Shown: piece by piece, positions 8,565 through 17,266 of the stretch
Layout: each line of letters starts with the position of its first letter
How positions within the stretch are numbered: position 1 is the stretch's first letter
Assembly: GCF_030732095.1 (NCBI RefSeq)
Contig: NZ_JAVAMQ010000014.1
Location: 1 to 64,000 of the forward strand
Origin: Paracoccus spongiarum
GTDB taxonomy: Bacteria > Pseudomonadota > Alphaproteobacteria > Rhodobacterales > Rhodobacteraceae
Reading direction: 5' to 3'
Length of the DNA: 64,000 nt
The notes under the pieces: model-generated
Told to the model about the DNA's origin: nothing
Database searches by the model: none
The model's input: only the letters and a program-made list of their open reading frames with translations
Program-made: the position numbers and the translations under genes

Positions 8565-9323
8565 TCAGCCCCCCAGGAAGGTGCGGCGGACTTCGGGATC
8601 GGCCAGAAGGGCCTGCCCGCTGTCGGTGAAGCGGTTCGTGCCCTGCACGAGGACATAGCCGATATCGGCGATCTCCAGCGCCTGCCGCGCGTTCTGTTCG
8701 ACCATCAGGATCGAGATGCCGCTGCGGGCGATCTCGATGATGCGGTCGAACAGCTCGTCCATCACGATCGGGCTGACCCCGGCAGTCGGCTCGTCCAGCA
8801 TCAGCAGGCTGGGCCGGGTCATCAGCGCGCGACCCACCGCGACCTGCTGGCGCTGGCCGCCCGACAACTCGCCCGCCGGCTGGCGCCGCTTGTCGCGCAG
8901 GATCGGGAACAGGTCATAGACCTGCTGCATCGTCTCGGCGATCTCGTCGCGGCGGATGAAGGCGCCCATCTCGAGGTTCTCCTCGACCGACATCGAGGGA
9001 AAGACATTGTTCACCTGCGGCACGAAGCCCATGCCACGGCGCACCCGCTCCTGCGGGCTCAGCGTGGTGATGTCCTGACCGTCCAGCGTCACCCGCCCCT
9101 CGCGCAGCGGCAGCATCCCGAACACGGCCTTCATCGCGGTGGACTTTCCGGCGCCATTGGGGCCGACGATGACGGCGATCTGGCCCTTGTCGACATTCAG
9201 CGTGCAGCCATGCAGGATGTCGGCCTTGCCATAGCCGCCGCGCATCCCGGTTGCGGACAGGTAGGGGCGGGCCGGGTCGCCGGTCGCAGACCCCGCGGCG
9301 GGGGTGGTCAGGGTTTCGGTCAT
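8565..9323 (-). CDS. livF: Branched-chain amino acid ABC transporter ATPase LivF
   Basis: A 252-residue ABC ATPase. Walker A GPNGAGKST is at 54-62, the Q-loop is in GFVPQVNNVFPSMSVEENL, the signature is LSGGQRQQ, Walker B is LLMLDEPTAG and the switch region is MVEQNARQAL. The MVEQN form is typical of LivF rather than LivG. An extra about 20-residue N-terminal stretch precedes the domain. The start ATG overlaps the livG stop (ATGA, 9320-9323), so the two ATPases are translationally coupled and probably act as a heterodimer. Confidence 0.95.
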   Translation of the reverse strand: MTETLTTPAAGSATGDPARPYLSATGMRGGYGKADILHGCTLNVDKGQIAVIVGPNGAGKSTAMKAVFGMLPLREGRVTLDGQDITTLSPQERVRRGMGFVPQVNNVFPSMSVEENLEMGAFIRRDEIAETMQQVYDLFPILRDKRRQPAGELSGGQRQQVAVGRALMTRPSLLMLDEPTAGVSPIVMDELFDRIIEIARSGISILMVEQNARQALEIADIGYVLVQGTNRFTDSGQALLADPEVRRTFLGG

Positions 9324-10117
9324 GCTGCGCCTCCGGCCCGCTCGGCCTTGACCTTGTTCTTCAGCCCGGTGCCCAGATAGGCCTCGATGACGTCCTCGTT
9401 GCGCATGATCGCGTCGGCGGCCCCCTCGGCCAGCACCTTGCCCTCGGCCATGACGATCACCGGATCACAAAGCCGGCCGATGAAATCCATGTCGTGTTCG
9501 ATCACGCAGAAGGTATAGCCGCGTTCGCGGTTCAGCCGCACGATCGCGTCGCCGATGGTGCCCAGCAGGGTGCGGTTCACGCCGGCGCCGACCTCGTCGA
9601 GGAACACCACCTTCGCGTCGACCATCATCGTGCGGCCAAGTTCCAGCAGCTTCTTCTGGCCGCCCGACAGGTTGCCGGCCTTCTCGTGGGTCAGGTGCCG
9701 GATGGTCAGGAAGTCCAGCACCTCGTCGGCCCTGCGGCGCAGTTCGGCCTCTTCCCGCTGGATCCGTCCGCGGCGGAACCAGGTGTTCAGGATCGTTTCG
9801 CCGGCCTGGCCGCCGGGCACCATCATCAGGTTTTCACGCACGGTCATCGAGGCGAATTCATGGGCCAGCTGGAAGGTCCGCAACAGCCCGCGGTGGAACA
9901 GCGCGTGCGGGGGCAGGCCGGTGATGTCCTCGCCATCCATGAACACCCGGCCCGAGGTGGGCGGCAGCACGCCGGCGATGACGTTGAACAGCGTCGATTT
10001 TCCCGCCCCGTTCGGGCCGATCAGGCCGGTGATCGAGCCTGTCTCGATTGTCAGGCTGGCGCCATCGACGGCGCGGAAGCCGCCGAAATGGCGATGAAGG
10101 TCCTCGACCCGGATCAT
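9320..10117 (-). CDS. livG: Branched-chain amino acid ABC transporter ATPase LivG
   Basis: A 265-residue ABC ATPase. Walker A GPNGAGKST, signature LSGGQKKLLELGR and Walker B VVFLDEVGAGVN are present; Glu of Walker B is followed by VGAG rather than the usual PXAG, a known LivG variant. Switch His is in CVIEHDMDFI. The start at 10117 is chosen because GGAAGG precedes it and the domain begins at once with MIRVEDLHRHFGG; an upstream in-frame ATG at 10171 would add 18 unlikely residues. It is the first gene after the hairpin that separates the permease genes from livK. Confidence 0.94.
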   Translation of the reverse strand: MIRVEDLHRHFGGFRAVDGASLTIETGSITGLIGPNGAGKSTLFNVIAGVLPPTSGRVFMDGEDITGLPPHALFHRGLLRTFQLAHEFASMTVRENLMMVPGGQAGETILNTWFRRGRIQREEAELRRRADEVLDFLTIRHLTHEKAGNLSGGQKKLLELGRTMMVDAKVVFLDEVGAGVNRTLLGTIGDAIVRLNRERGYTFCVIEHDMDFIGRLCDPVIVMAEGKVLAEGAADAIMRNEDVIEAYLGTGLKNKVKAERAGGAA

Positions 10118-10184
10118 GGTTGCCTTCCGTCCCTGCGAGCCCCGCGCCGCGCCGGCCACCGGCCGCGCCACGCCTGTGACGAAC

Positions 10185-10212
10185 GGCCCGGCGCCGTGGG
10201 CGGCGCCGGGCC
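10185..10212 (-). terminator. Hairpin between livK and livG, probable partial terminator
   Basis: GGCCCGGCGCC (10185-10195) and GGCGCCGGGCC (10202-10212) form a perfect 11-bp stem with a 6-nt loop, 18 bp after the livK stop. Only a short T-containing sequence follows on the minus strand. In ABC operons such intergenic hairpins commonly protect the binding-protein mRNA and reduce expression of the membrane genes; that role is inferred here. Confidence 0.7.
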
Positions 10213-10230
10213 AGATTCATGCCGCGCGGA

Positions 10231-11415
10231 TCAGCGGAAGCCGATGACCGCCAGCGCGCCGTCCTTCATCTCGGTCTCGCGGAAGGTGCCGGCGCTTTCG
10301 CCGTTGCCGACCATCTCGACCGAACTGGCGCCGACATAGTCGATGTCGCCCCCGCCCGCCAGGATCTCCAGCGCCTTGCCCAGTTCGCCCGGCAGGATCG
10401 GCTCGCCCGGGGCGTTGGCCACCTCGGTGATCTTGTCCTTGTAGGCGGCCGGGTCCGAGGATCCCGCAGCCTGCATCGCCAGCAGCATCAGCGCGGCGGC
10501 ATCATAGGCCTCGCCCGCATAGGGCGAATGCGGATCGAAGCCCGCGGCCTCGGCCATCTCGTTGAACTTGTCGCGGCCATCGCCTTCCGATGCCGGGTTG
10601 ATGCCGATCGAGCCTGCCGTCTCGGCGCCGAACTTCTCTTCCAGCGCGGTGCCGACCATGCCGTCGGGGAAGATGAAGGTCGAGAAGGCGCCGGTGTCCA
10701 GCGCCGCACGGGTCACGCCGGCGCCGCCCTGGTCGATGTAGCCCACGACCGCCAGCGCATCGCCGCCCGCCGCCGCCAGCGCCGCCACCTCGGCCGAATA
10801 GTCGGCCTTGCCGTCGTCATGCGGCGCGTTCACGGTGACCTTGCCGCCCTTGGCCTCGTAGGCCGCCTGGAAGCTGTCGGCCAGGCCCTTGCCATAATCG
10901 TTGTTGGTATAGGTCACCGCGACCGACATGATGCCCTTTCCGGTCAGGATGTCGGCCATCACCTCGCCCTGCCGCGCATCCGATGGGGCGGTGCGGAAGA
11001 ACAGCCCGTTATCCTCGATGTCCGACAGCGCCGGCGAGGTCGCCGAGGGCGAGATCATCACGATCCCGTTCGCCTTGGCGACGTTTTCCAGCGAGGCGAT
11101 CGTCTCGCCCGAGCACATGCCGCCGACGATGCCGCGCACCCCCTCGGCGGTGATCAGCCGTTCCACCGTCGCGGTCGCGGCGGCGGCGTCGGCACAGGTC
11201 GAGTCGCCCGTCACCACCGTCACGGTCGAGCCGTCCAGCAGCTTGCCCGAGTCGCTGACCTCCTTCATCGCCAGCTGCGCGCCCTTGTCCATCGGACCGG
11301 CCAGCGATTCCAGCGGTCCGGTGAAGCCGAGCGAGATGCCCATCTTGACTTCCTCGGCGCCGGCGGCACCCGCGAAGAGGGCCGCGGCAGCGGACGCAAG
11401 AAGCAGTTTTTTCAT
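10231..11415 (-). CDS. livK: Branched-chain amino acid ABC transporter substrate-binding protein
   Basis: Periplasmic receptor of the importer, 394 residues. A classical signal peptide (MKKLLLASAAAALFAGAAGA) is cleaved near residue 20. The mature part is a type I periplasmic binding protein: VKMGISLGFTGPLESLAGPM, then GIVGGMCSGETIA and VMISPSATSPALSD, typical of the Leu/Ile/Val-binding group. A start at 11415 is preferred over one 24 bp upstream because GGGAG lies 8 bp before it and the signal peptide starts there. It heads the liv cluster, with 113 bp containing a hairpin before livG. The ligand cannot be told from sequence. Confidence 0.93.
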   Translation of the reverse strand: MKKLLLASAAAALFAGAAGAEEVKMGISLGFTGPLESLAGPMDKGAQLAMKEVSDSGKLLDGSTVTVVTGDSTCADAAAATATVERLITAEGVRGIVGGMCSGETIASLENVAKANGIVMISPSATSPALSDIEDNGLFFRTAPSDARQGEVMADILTGKGIMSVAVTYTNNDYGKGLADSFQAAYEAKGGKVTVNAPHDDGKADYSAEVAALAAAGGDALAVVGYIDQGGAGVTRAALDTGAFSTFIFPDGMVGTALEEKFGAETAGSIGINPASEGDGRDKFNEMAEAAGFDPHSPYAGEAYDAAALMLLAMQAAGSSDPAAYKDKITEVANAPGEPILPGELGKALEILAGGGDIDYVGASSVEMVGNGESAGTFRETEMKDGALAVIGFR

Positions 11416-11544
11416 TGGTTTGTCTCCCAGTTGGAACAATGTCCTGAGGGGCAGGTTAGAAGCCCCATTCCCAAAAGAAAAGCTGGTTGTCGCAAGGTAA
11501 TTTCTGGCTTTCGAGACAGTTTTGCGACGATCCGCCGCCTTGCC

Positions 11545-12039
11545 TCAGCGCCAGCCGAGGCGGTCGCGGCGGCGGGTCCGGAAGGGCAGCAGCACGACCC
11601 CCGCGATCAGCCAGCCGGCCACCGCGCCGATCAGCGCGGCGACCACCCCGGCCACCGATACCGGCAGGGCGGGGGCGAAGTCGCCCCAGGTCGCCGCCAG
11701 CGTCTGGGGATCGCGCAGCCGGTGTGGCAGCAGGATCCGTTCCATCGGCGTGGCGATCCGCAGCATCTGGTGATCGGCGCGGAGGCGTTCGAGGCGCCGG
11801 AAGGCCAGGCGCATGTCGGCCTGATGGGCCGCCCGAAAGGCGCTGCCCTGCAGATCCGCCAATGCGGCCTCGCGGGTCATCCCGGCCGCGGCTGCGCTGG
11901 CATCGAAACGGTCGGCAACGGCCGACAGCGCGTCGATCTGACCGCCAAGCCGCTGCAGATACTGGTCCGAGAAGGCGGGGAACTGCGACAGCGCGGCCGC
12001 GCAGCAGGCGGCCGCGGCCAGTCGCAGCGCGCCGGTCAC
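11545..12039 (-). CDS. DUF2937 family membrane protein
   Basis: A 164-residue protein with an N-terminal hydrophobic segment or signal anchor (residues 1-24), the family-like sequence [24 protein letters not shown], an Arg-rich helical middle and a C-terminal transmembrane segment (about 126-152) ending in a basic tail [11 protein letters not shown]. This layout matches DUF2937, a proteobacterial family without known function. Its ATG overlaps the proS stop by 4 bp, so it is translated together with proS. I see no link between the two functions. Confidence 0.7.
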   Translation of the reverse strand: MTGALRLAAAACCAAALSQFPAFSDQYLQRLGGQIDALSAVADRFDASAAAAGMTREAALADLQGSAFRAAHQADMRLAFRRLERLRADHQMLRIATPMERILLPHRLRDPQTLAATWGDFAPALPVSVAGVVAALIGAVAGWLIAGVVLLPFRTRRRDRLGWR

Positions 12040-13394
12040 GCCGGCGCCGCCTGTCCCAGGACCGGCGCGTAGATCGCCTGCACCCGCGCGACGGCCTCTT
12101 GCGGCGACATCTCTTCGCTTTCGCCGCTGCGGCGGCTGGTCAGTTCCACCTTGTTGCTGGCCAGCCCGCGCGGCCCGACGGTGATCCGCCAGGGCAGGCC
12201 GATCAGGTCCATGCCGGCGAACTTGGCGCCGGCGCGTTCGTCGCGGTCGTCATACAGCGGGTCCAGGCCGCGTGCGCGCAACTCGGCATAGATCGCCTCG
12301 CAGGCACTGTCGGTCGAGACATCGCCCTGTTTCAGGTTGACGATGCCCACATGGAAGGGCGTCACGCCCTCGGGCCAGATGATGCCCTTGTCGTCGTGGC
12401 TGGCCTCGATGATCGCGCCCAGCAGTCGCGAAACGCCGATGCCGTGGCTGCCCATGTGGACCGGCACACGGGCGCCGTCGGGGCCGACCACGGTGGCGCC
12501 CATCGGTTCGGAATACTTGGTGCCGAAATAGAAGATCTGGCCGACCTCGATGCCGCGGGCGCTGCGCCGGCGATCCTCGGGGATCTGCGCGAAGAGCGCC
12601 GCGTCATGGGTCTCGTCCGTGCGGGCATAGCGCGAGGTGAATTCCTCCAGAACCGCCTGGCACTGCGCGACATCGTCATAGTCGATGGCGCGGTCGCCGA
12701 AGGTCAGGTCGGTGATCTGGCTGTCATAGAAGACCTCGGATTCGCCGGTCTCGGCCAGCACCAGGAATTCATGGGTGTAGTCGCCGCCGATCGGACCGCC
12801 ATCGGCGCGCATCGGGATGGCCTGCAGCCCCATCCGCTCATAGCTGCGCAGATAGCTGACCAGATGCCGGTTGTAGGCGTGCAGCGCAGCCTCTTTGGTC
12901 AGGTTGAAATTGTAGCCGTCCTTCATCAGGAACTCGCGCCCGCGCATCACGCCAAAGCGCGGCCGGATCTCGTCGCGGAACTTCCACTGGATGTGATACA
13001 GCGTCAGCGGCAGGTCCTTGTAGCTGCCGACATGGGCGCGGAAGATGTCGGTGATCATCTCCTCATTGGTCGGGCCATACAGCAGGTCGCGCTTGTGGCG
13101 ATCCGTCACGCGCAGCATTTCCTCGCCGTAATCGTCATAGCGGCCGCTTTCGCGCCACAGATCGGCCGGTTGCAGCGTCGGCATCAGCATCGGGATATGG
13201 CCGGCGCGGGCCTGTTCCTCATGGACGATCTGCTCGATGCGCCGCAGCACCTTGAAGCCCATCGGCAGCCAGGAATAGATCCCCGCCGTCTGCTGCTTGA
13301 TCATGCCGGCGCGCAGCATCAGCCGGTGGCTGACGATCTGCGCCTCCTTGGGATCTTCCTTCAGCACGGGCAGGAAATAGCGCGACAGACGCAT
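12036..13394 (-). CDS. proS: Prolyl-tRNA synthetase
   Basis: Charges tRNA-Pro; class II aminoacyl-tRNA synthetase. The 452-residue form lacks the large editing insertion of E. coli ProS, as is usual in alphaproteobacteria. Visible landmarks are [19 protein letters not shown] at the start, the motif 2 area [36 protein letters not shown] near motif 3, and the anticodon-binding domain with [20 protein letters not shown] start at 13394 matches family N-termini; an ATG at 13406 would add four residues. The gene is followed by an overlapping DUF2937 gene. Confidence 0.95.
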   Translation of the reverse strand: MRLSRYFLPVLKEDPKEAQIVSHRLMLRAGMIKQQTAGIYSWLPMGFKVLRRIEQIVHEEQARAGHIPMLMPTLQPADLWRESGRYDDYGEEMLRVTDRHKRDLLYGPTNEEMITDIFRAHVGSYKDLPLTLYHIQWKFRDEIRPRFGVMRGREFLMKDGYNFNLTKEAALHAYNRHLVSYLRSYERMGLQAIPMRADGGPIGGDYTHEFLVLAETGESEVFYDSQITDLTFGDRAIDYDDVAQCQAVLEEFTSRYARTDETHDAALFAQIPEDRRRSARGIEVGQIFYFGTKYSEPMGATVVGPDGARVPVHMGSHGIGVSRLLGAIIEASHDDKGIIWPEGVTPFHVGIVNLKQGDVSTDSACEAIYAELRARGLDPLYDDRDERAGAKFAGMDLIGLPWRITVGPRGLASNKVELTSRRSGESEEMSPQEAVARVQAIYAPVLGQAAPA

Positions 13395-13517
13395 GGGCGG
13401 CCTCATCAAAGCGTTTCGGACCGGTGTAGGGCACGCGCGGGCAGGGGGCAAGACGCAGGCTTGTGGCGACGGTGCATCGACGGCCATACTGACCGCGGAC
13501 TGACCGCGAGAGTTTCG

Positions 13518-15303
13518 ATGCCCGGACACAAGCGCCCCGTGACCCTGCTGGACTGGCTCGGCGTCCGCCGGGCACCGGACTGGTCGGTGGCGCGGCCCCT
13601 CGGCGGGCTGGTGGCGGTGCTGCTGGGCCTGCTGTTTCTTGGCGCGCTGATCTCTGCCATGGTTCTGCTTGTCCGCACCATCGGCGGCGGCGAAGGCTCG
13701 CTTGGCACCGGCGCGCTGATCGTGGCGCTGCTGTCGGCGCCCTTCCTGATCTGGAACACGGTGATCCGCCACCGCGCGCTGGAATTCCAGAAAGAGGGCC
13801 ACCTGACCGACCGTCTGGCCAAGGCGGTCGAGCAGTTGGGCGCCGAAAAGACCGTCAAGAAGGACGGCGTGGAAACCACCGCGCCCAATCTGGAGGTCCG
13901 CATCGGCGGGTTGCTGTCACTGGAGCGCATCGCGCAGGATTCGACCGCCTATGACAAGGGCCGCGACCATGTCCGGGTGATGGAGATCATCTGCGCCTAT
14001 ATCCGCAACAACGCCCCGGCCAGCGACGCCGTGGAGTTTCCCTTGGGCGATCTGGACCCGCTGCCCGATGACGCCACGCCCGAACAGCGCGACACCCATC
14101 TGAAATATGTGAACCTGCGCGGGCACGAGGGAGGCAACCTGCGCGACTGGTACTCATCGCTGCCCGGCCCGCGCGAAGACATCATGCTGGCGCTGCGCAT
14201 TCTGGAACGCCGGTCCGACAAACAGCGCCGGATCGAGGCTGCGCATGGGCAGGAGGATGTGATCGAAGCCCCCTGGGTCTTTGCCAAATCCTGCCCGGAG
14301 CTGCCGGAGCCGATCGAAGGTGAACCGCATGGCGCCGCCGTTATCGAGGCTTTCAAGCGAAAGATCGAAGACTGGCGCGACGAACTGAGCCGATATGACG
14401 GCTACAGGCTCGATCTGCGTCGCACCTGCCTGCAAGGCGCCGACATGTCGCGATTCCGTCTGGCGGGGTCGCGGCTGGATGGGGCACGACTGGACGGGGC
14501 GAACTTTTGCGGCGCGCGGTTGGAAGGGGCGAATTTGACGTCGGCAACGTTGCAAGGGGTGCTTCTGACGCCAGGGCGCCTTGAGGGGGGTAAAGCTTTC
14601 CGATGCACGGCTCGATGGCGCGTCCTTGGGCCTCGCGAGGTTGATCGGAGCAGAGCTGAAGAAAGCTTCTTTGAAGGGCGCAGGGCTCGCAGAAGCGTCT
14701 GGTGCATGTGCGTTCTTTGGATGGGCCAATTTAGAGGGCGCACTTCTTAAGGATGCAAGGTAGGAAGGGGCGGATTTTCGGGCCGCGCAGATGGCCGGCG
14801 CGATACTTCAGGCCGTTCGTGCGGAGGAGGCGGTCTTCGCCAGTGCGAAGCTTCACGGGGCGGAGTTGGGAGCGGCCTGCTTGCAAGGGGCGGTATTTGT
14901 CGCTTCTGCGCTCAAGGGTGCCGTGCTGCGCGGCGCACGCTTGCAAGGAACCAATTTTGGCGGCGCGGCGCAGTTGAATGAAACGCTGTTCCGGAGGGTG
15001 CAATTGGATGCGGAAACAAACTTTGTCGGTACACCTGTTCACCGCGCCGCATTTCAGGATGTGAATCTGAAAAACGTTCAAGTTATGCAGTGGCAGGTCG
15101 AGAACAGCTTCGGTGATGCGAGCGTCAGCTTGCCGGATGTGATTTTGCGGCCTTCTCACTGGGCTGGTTGGGAATTGAAAGAGCAGTTTCAGCAAGAGTG
15201 GCGTCGTTGGCGTGTCGATCCCGACAATTACAGGCCACCCCGCCGCCCGAATCAGCCAGCGCCCAGCCTACCCTTGCAACGCCCCGGACAACCGGCCACA
15301 TAG
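13518..15303 (+). pseudogene. Pentapeptide-repeat membrane protein, broken by a +1 frameshift and an amber codon
   Basis: The N-terminal part has two hydrophobic segments (about residues 30-60 and 70-92), then a soluble region with [18 protein letters not shown]. From about residue 310 pentapeptide repeats of the A(D/N)LXX type begin (LDGARLDGANFCGARLEGA). After codon 356 the repeats jump to the next frame: a run of six G at 14585-14590 would restore the series LEGVKLSDARLDG if it had five. In the new frame a TAG at 14761-14763 interrupts KDAR-EGADF, and repeats then continue to about 15060 before a non-repeat tail ends at 15303. Without repair the product ends at 14750 with a foreign tail. 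The repeat part uses more A/T-ending codons than its neighbours. Function unknown. Confidence 0.8.
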
Positions 15304-15331
15304 GCTGAAACGGCGGCAGGGGCCCTTGGCG

Positions 15332-16537
15332 ATGAACATTCCGGTGCGCAAGCAGGTGATGTGGTGGGGCGTCTCGGCGTTGCTGCTGCTGCTGGTGATG
15401 TGGCTTCTGGGGCAGGCGGTGCTGCCCTTCATCCTGGGCGCGGGCGTCGCCTATCTGCTGGACCCGGTGGCCGACCGGCTGGAACGGGCGGGGCTGTCGC
15501 GGACCATGGCGGTGGTGGTGATCTCGGTCGCGGCGGTGCTTCTGTTTGCGGCCGTCATGCTGCTGATCGTGCCGATCCTGATCCGCCAGGCCGCCGCCCT
15601 GATCGAGACCGCGCCGCAGATGATCGAGCAGGCCCGCGGCTTTGTCACCGCCCGCTTTCCCGAACTGCTGCCCAAGGACGGCACCCTGGGCACCGCCCTG
15701 ACCGATCTCGGCAAGGCCATGGGCGAACAGTGGAGCAATGTCGCCCAGACCCTGATGACCTCGCTGGGCGGCGTCATCAGCACGCTGGCCCTGCTGGTCA
15801 TCGTGCCGGTCGTGGCCTTCTACCTGCTGCTGGACTGGGACCGGATGGTGGCGCAGATCGACCGGCTGCTGCCGCGCGAACATGCGCCGACCCTGCGCCG
15901 GCTGGCCTCCGACATCGACGCCGCGCTGTCGGGCTTCGTGCGCGGACAAGGGCTGGTGATCCTGATCCTCGGCACCTGGTATGCGCTGGCGCTGATGCTG
16001 GTCGGGCTGCCTTTCGGCTTCTTCATCGGCATCATGGCGGCGATGCTGTCCTTCATTCCCTATGTCGGCGTGCTGATCGGCGGCGCGACCGCGATCGGGG
16101 TGGCGCTGTTCAGCTTCTGGGGCGATCCCCTGTGGATCGGCGCGGTGGTGGCGATCTTCGGCCTCGGCCAGGTCGTCGAGGGGAACTATCTGCAACCCAA
16201 GATCGTCGGCGGCCATGTCGGCCTGCATCCGGTCTGGCTGTTGCTGGCGCTGTCGGTTTTTGGCGCGCTGTTCGGCTTTGTCGGGCTGGTCGCCGCGGTG
16301 CCGCTGGCGGCATCGCTGGGCGTGCTGGCCCGTTTCGCGATCGAACGCTATCGCGAAAGCGCGCTGTATACCGGCCAGGGCCTGCCGCCGGCGCCTTCGG
16401 CCCCGCTGCTGGTCGAGATCGCGCCGCGCGGCACCGCGGCGACCGAACTGCGCCAGGCGCGGCTGGCCGCGGACCGGTCACTGGCCAATGCCCAGCTCGA
16501 GCTGATGCAGGACGACCTGCACCGCCGCCCCGACTGA
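15332..16537 (+). CDS. AI-2E family transporter (PerM/TqsA-like permease)
   Basis: A 401-residue integral membrane protein. Hydrophobic segments are clustered at residues 10-35, 38-48, 60-85 and then five more after about 150, as in the AI-2E/UPF0118 exporter family, with the characteristic long periplasmic loop about 90-145. Conserved sequence includes PVVAFYLLLDWDRM, GQGLVILILGTWYALAL and VVEGNYLQPKIVGGHVGLHP. Family members include TqsA (autoinducer-2 export) and Na+/H+ antiporters, so the substrate is open. The ATG at 15332 is chosen because the hydrophobic start follows directly. It lies 9 bp before hdaA. Confidence 0.88.
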   Translation: MNIPVRKQVMWWGVSALLLLLVMWLLGQAVLPFILGAGVAYLLDPVADRLERAGLSRTMAVVVISVAAVLLFAAVMLLIVPILIRQAAALIETAPQMIEQARGFVTARFPELLPKDGTLGTALTDLGKAMGEQWSNVAQTLMTSLGGVISTLALLVIVPVVAFYLLLDWDRMVAQIDRLLPREHAPTLRRLASDIDAALSGFVRGQGLVILILGTWYALALMLVGLPFGFFIGIMAAMLSFIPYVGVLIGGATAIGVALFSFWGDPLWIGAVVAIFGLGQVVEGNYLQPKIVGGHVGLHPVWLLLALSVFGALFGFVGLVAAVPLAASLGVLARFAIERYRESALYTGQGLPPAPSAPLLVEIAPRGTAATELRQARLAADRSLANAQLELMQDDLHRRPD

Positions 16538-16546
16538 GGTGGCGGC

Positions 16547-17236
16547 GTGTCGCGCCAGCTGACGCTTGACCTGACCACGCCGCCCGCCCACGCGCGGGGC
16601 GATTTCCTGCCCGCGCCCGCCAATGAGGCGGCGCTGGCCGCGCTGGACGCGCCGCAGGACTGGCCGCAGGGGCGGATGCTGCTGATCGGCCCCGACGGCG
16701 CCGGAAAATCGCATATGGCCGCCTTCTGGGCGGCCGAGAACGGCGCGCGGCGCATCAAGGCTGCGGCGTTGCGCCCCGAGGCCGCCGACCTTCTGGCCGC
16801 CGAGGGGGCCGCGCTGGTGGTCGAGGACGCCGACCGCACCGGTCGCGCCGCGGGGGCCGAACAGGCGCTGTTCCACCTGTGGAACCTCTGCGGGCCGCGG
16901 GACTGCCTCTTGCTCATGACGGCGCGCACCCCGCCGCGCGACTGGGGGCTGGTGCTGCCCGACCTGCGCTCGCGCATGGACGCGATGCCGCAGGTCCGCC
17001 TTGGCCCCCCCGACGAGGCGCTGCTGGCCGCGGTCCTGGTCAAGCTGTTCGCGGATCGCCAGCTGGCGGTGCCGGCGGGGCTGATCGACTGGCTGGTGCT
17101 GCACATGGATCGCGATCTGGGGCTGGCCCGGCGGCTGGTCGCCGGGATCGACCGTGCCGCGATGGCCGCACGCGGCCCCGTCACGCGCAGAATCGCCGCC
17201 GATCTGCTGGACAAGCTGTCGGCCGCCGACGCATGA
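16547..17236 (+). CDS. hdaA: HdaA-type DnaA homologue, regulator of replication initiation
   Basis: A 229-residue AAA+ protein related to DnaA domains III-IV start but lacking the DNA-binding domain. Walker A GPDGAGKSH is at 48-56; Walker B is LVVEDADR; a sensor-1 region LLLMTARTPPRDW and an Arg-rich stretch LRSRMDAM follow. HdaA promotes hydrolysis of DnaA-bound ATP with the sliding clamp; the clamp-binding motif would be the N-terminal QLTLDL at residues 4-9. The start codon is GTG. The order permease-hdaA-ppk is common in alphaproteobacteria. ppk follows after 30 bp. Confidence 0.88.
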   Translation: MSRQLTLDLTTPPAHARGDFLPAPANEAALAALDAPQDWPQGRMLLIGPDGAGKSHMAAFWAAENGARRIKAAALRPEAADLLAAEGAALVVEDADRTGRAAGAEQALFHLWNLCGPRDCLLLMTARTPPRDWGLVLPDLRSRMDAMPQVRLGPPDEALLAAVLVKLFADRQLAVPAGLIDWLVLHMDRDLGLARRLVAGIDRAAMAARGPVTRRIAADLLDKLSAADA

Positions 17237-17266
17237 TCGCGCCGCCCCCCTGCCACGCGAAGCACG

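Noticed and set aside
11487..13517. Plus-strand open frame running from the livK upstream region through proS into the pentapeptide gene
   Set aside because: It is the reverse of the DUF2937 and proS genes. Only the part from the ATG at 13518 resembles a protein.
2734..14763. Amber readthrough or recoding as an explanation for the two in-frame TAG codons
   Set aside because: Both lie in accessory or decayed genes, one of them next to a frameshift, and no suppressor tRNA was seen. Simple mutation is the lesser assumption.
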